From Clostridiales bacterium (lineage in GTDB: Bacteria > Bacillota > Clostridia > Oscillospirales > Oscillospiraceae), in contig JAQXNP010000076.1 of the NCBI GenBank assembly GCA_029098065.1, forward strand, positions 1-8,447: a stretch of DNA of 8,447 bases. Direction: 5' to 3'. Under the pieces are notes generated by a model that was not told the DNA's origin, searched no databases, and saw only the letters and a list, made by a program, of their open reading frames with translations. A program made the position numbers and the translations under genes. The first letter of the stretch is position 1. Every line of letters begins with the position of its first letter. Shown here in pieces: positions 6,817-8,447 of the stretch.

Positions 6817-7336
6817 ATCGGATATTTCGCTGAACGATCTGAAAGCAATGCTCCCCCAGGAGGGGGAACCTGCGGAGCAGGAGGCAACGCTTCGAGCTCT
6901 GTCCTCCCTTTCCCAGGAGGATAGGGATCTCCTGGCCGCTGTGCAGGAGTCTCCCTTCCGCCTGACTACTTTGGAGCAGTTCCGAGAGTTTCCCGCCAAC
7001 ACGGAGTATTTCATCCTGGAGCACAACATCAGCAAAGTGGAGGATGTGGGCTGGCGCTATCTGGCGCAGCATTTGGACATCCTTCTGCCCCCGGAGCTGC
7101 TGGACGCCATTGATCCCGTTCCCTTCGGCAACCATGCCATGCGGGAAGAACAGGGGTGCTTTACGAGCCGAGGCTATCTCACTCTCTCCGGCGATGAGTG
7201 GGAGCATGAGCGCCCCAAGGAGAAGCAGACGGAGAAAAAGCCCTCCATCAAGGAGCGGCTGGAGCAGAGCCGGAAAGAGTGTGCGGGTCAAAGCAAGGCG
7301 CAGCCCCATCGGGAAAAGTCTGCGCCGGAACTGTAA
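6803..7336 (+). CDS. Conserved-looking protein of unknown function between topB and ardA
   Basis: 177 residues, intact. I do not recognise a named domain. It has no signal peptide or membrane segment, so it is presumably cytoplasmic. Residues 1-30 are a short variable lead. About 50-133 look like a compact folded domain, with FREFPANTEYFILEHNISKV, then DVGWRYLAQHLDILLPPELLD and GCFTSRGYLTLSGDEW. Residues 133-177 are a Lys/Glu-rich, probably disordered tail (RPKEKQTEKKPSIKERL). Proteins with this central domain sit between topB and ardA in related elements as far as I recall, suggesting an accessory role in transfer or antirestriction (inference). The ATG is preceded by AAAGGAGGG (6789-6797) and overlaps the topB end by 14 bp. 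Translation is probably coupled to topB, where it should be unaffected by the early TAG only if initiation is independent. Confidence 0.75.
   Translation: MAKSKSDISLNDLKAMLPQEGEPAEQEATLRALSSLSQEDRDLLAAVQESPFRLTTLEQFREFPANTEYFILEHNISKVEDVGWRYLAQHLDILLPPELLDAIDPVPFGNHAMREEQGCFTSRGYLTLSGDEWEHERPKEKQTEKKPSIKERLEQSRKECAGQSKAQPHREKSAPEL
6852..6867 (+). other. Short hairpin early in the gene after topB
   Basis: TCCCCC (6852-6857) and GGGGGA (6862-6867) flank a 4-nt loop, AGGA, 49 nt after the ATG. It is a tight GC stem in coding sequence. Alone it could be chance; it is noted as part of the 5'-proximal hairpin pattern. Confidence 0.3.
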
Positions 7337-7343
7337 GGAGGTG
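7335..7343 (+). promoter_or_regulatory. Shine-Dalgarno for the ardA-like gene
   Basis: AAGGAGGTG overlaps the previous TAA (7334-7336) and lies 5 nt before the ATG at 7349. This is near-ideal and decides the start over any later methionine. Confidence 0.8.
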
Positions 7344-7348
7344 TCGCT

Positions 7349-8447
7349 ATGCCCCATTATGACTATGACAAAGATTATCCCTTTGCCGCCTTCATCACCA
7401 ACCTGGGCAAGTACAACGAGGGTGCCCTTGTAGGCGAATGGGTGAAGTTTCCCACAACGGCGGAGGAACTGAAAAAGGTCTTTGAGCGCATCGGGATTGG
7501 TGCGAAGGACGAATTTGGGCAGACCTATGAGGAGTGGTTCATCACGGACTACGACTGCTATGTGGACGGCCTCTATGACCTGCTGGGCGAGTATGCCAAC
7601 CTGGACGAACTGAACTACTTGGCCTCCAAACTGGATGATATGAGCCAGGATGAATATGAGCGTTTCCAGGCTGCTATGGAGATCGGCGACCACACGGGCA
7701 GCATCCAGGAGCTTATCAACCTGACGGAGAACCTGGACTGCTACGATGTTTACCCCGACATCCACGACCACGACGATCTGGGCCGGTATTACATCGAGGA
7801 ACTGGACGCCATGCAGGTGCCGGAGCATCTGCGCAACTACATCGACTATGAGGCCTACGGGCGGGACATCGCCCTGGAGGAAAGCGGCCAGTTCACCGAC
7901 CTGGGCTATGTGCGGGATACCGGGGACAGCTTCCATGAGTATTACGATGGCGAGCGCGGCAGCATCCCGGAGGAATACCGGGTGATGACCTTCCAGGACG
8001 ACATCCCTGAAGAAGAAATTTCGGAATGGGTCATGGACCTTGCCTACGATATGGACGAGTTTTTCCGGCAGCACGACCCGCAGTATGCCGCCGAGCACCC
8101 GGAGGAACACGCGGCGAAGGAAGAAATCTACGAAAATCTGATGGCCGGGCGTATCTCCGCCCTGGACGAGAAGCTGGCCGCCCTGGGGCAGACCCAGGAG
8201 GACTATCTTCCTTCGGAGATTGAGAAATTCAAGGACGCCACCGGCTATGAGGAATGTCTGGATGTGGACCCTCAGGCGATCCGGGAGGCCATCGAAAACC
8301 CAGACAAGTCCCATGTGGACGAGATGCTGGCCTTTGCGGAGCAGGCAAACCGGGAGTATGAGGCGGAGTTGTATGGGCAGCAAGCGGCGCCTACCCCGGA
8401 CGACCGGGAGACCGGCGAGACGGTGCGGACCCCCAGGGGCACCTTCC
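7349..8447 (+). CDS. ardA: ArdA-type antirestriction protein with C-terminal extension (3' end outside window)
   Basis: Open for 366 codons to the window edge. Residues about 12-190 resemble ArdA, which mimics B-form DNA with an acidic surface and blocks type I restriction enzymes when a conjugative element enters a new cell. Visible signatures are FAAFITNLGKYNEGALVGEW (12-31) and the antirestriction motif NYIDYEAYGRD (163-173), which matches Tn916 Orf18 and plasmid ArdA. The protein is very rich in Asp and Glu, as expected of a DNA mimic. Tn916 ArdA is about 166 residues; here an acidic, helical-looking extension follows (EEEISEWVMDLAYDMDEFF, then ALDEKLAALGQTQEDYLPSE), ending at TPRGTF. The extension's function is unknown. 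With no lesion seen, this is the apparent intact DNA-protection gene here, while the methyltransferase is broken. Whether the C-terminus is a fused extra domain cannot be judged until the rest is seen. Confidence 0.88.
   Translation, partial: MPHYDYDKDYPFAAFITNLGKYNEGALVGEWVKFPTTAEELKKVFERIGIGAKDEFGQTYEEWFITDYDCYVDGLYDLLGEYANLDELNYLASKLDDMSQDEYERFQAAMEIGDHTGSIQELINLTENLDCYDVYPDIHDHDDLGRYYIEELDAMQVPEHLRNYIDYEAYGRDIALEESGQFTDLGYVRDTGDSFHEYYDGERGSIPEEYRVMTFQDDIPEEEISEWVMDLAYDMDEFFRQHDPQYAAEHPEEHAAKEEIYENLMAGRISALDEKLAALGQTQEDYLPSEIEKFKDATGYEECLDVDPQAIREAIENPDKSHVDEMLAFAEQANREYEAELYGQQAAPTPDDRETGETVRTPRGTF

Noticed and set aside
6767..8383. Long open frame of 538 codons on the - strand
   Set aside because: It lies antisense to the 6803 and ardA genes, which have ribosome binding sites and family motifs. 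The Val/Leu/His/Gln-rich translation is the usual shadow of acidic proteins with GC-rich third positions.

Overview
The window is about 8.4 kb of GC-rich DNA (roughly 60% by eye). Seven gene units are packed head to tail on the + strand, and nearly every start has an AGGAGG-type ribosome binding site. Gene content and order match the transfer module of a Tn1549-type (Tn916-superfamily) integrative and conjugative element from a gut Clostridia host, of the Oscillospiraceae/Lachnospiraceae kind. That assignment rests on recognising protein families by eye, not on a search. No rRNA, tRNA, CRISPR array, attachment site, insertion sequence or gap over 30 bp is visible. Everything looks like one operon whose promoter lies upstream of the window.

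Layout: 1-651 is the 3' part of a C5 DNA cytosine methyltransferase with two compensating frameshifts. 652-2550 is an intact 632-residue, membrane-anchored NlpC/P60 cell-wall hydrolase (CD1108 type). 2574-3308 is a PP-loop ATPase/PAPS-reductase-like gene with an in-frame TAA at codon 132. 3295-3576 encodes a DUF4315 coiled-coil protein. 3566-4720 encodes an exported DUF4366 protein that also carries an SH3b domain. 4717-6816 is DNA topoisomerase III (topB) with an in-frame TAG at codon 56. 6803-7336 is a conserved-looking protein of unknown function. 7349 to the window end is an ArdA-type antirestriction protein with a long C-terminal extension, cut off by the window edge.

The expected division of labour: the NlpC/P60 hydrolase opens peptidoglycan for the mating channel. 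The DUF4315 and DUF4366 proteins are accessory parts near or in the envelope. TopB resolves DNA topology during transfer or replication. ArdA, and formerly the methyltransferase, protect incoming DNA from host restriction. The methyltransferase and the PAPS-reductase-like gene look like cargo flanking the hydrolase gene.

The most notable points are three lesioned genes (dcm-like, PAPS-reductase-like, topB) among otherwise clean neighbours, and perfect inverted repeats near the 5' ends of most of the genes, the best being a 12-bp-arm hairpin early in topB. The lesions could be real decay of the element, sequencing or assembly error, or, least likely, recoding. I see no convincing wholly new system.
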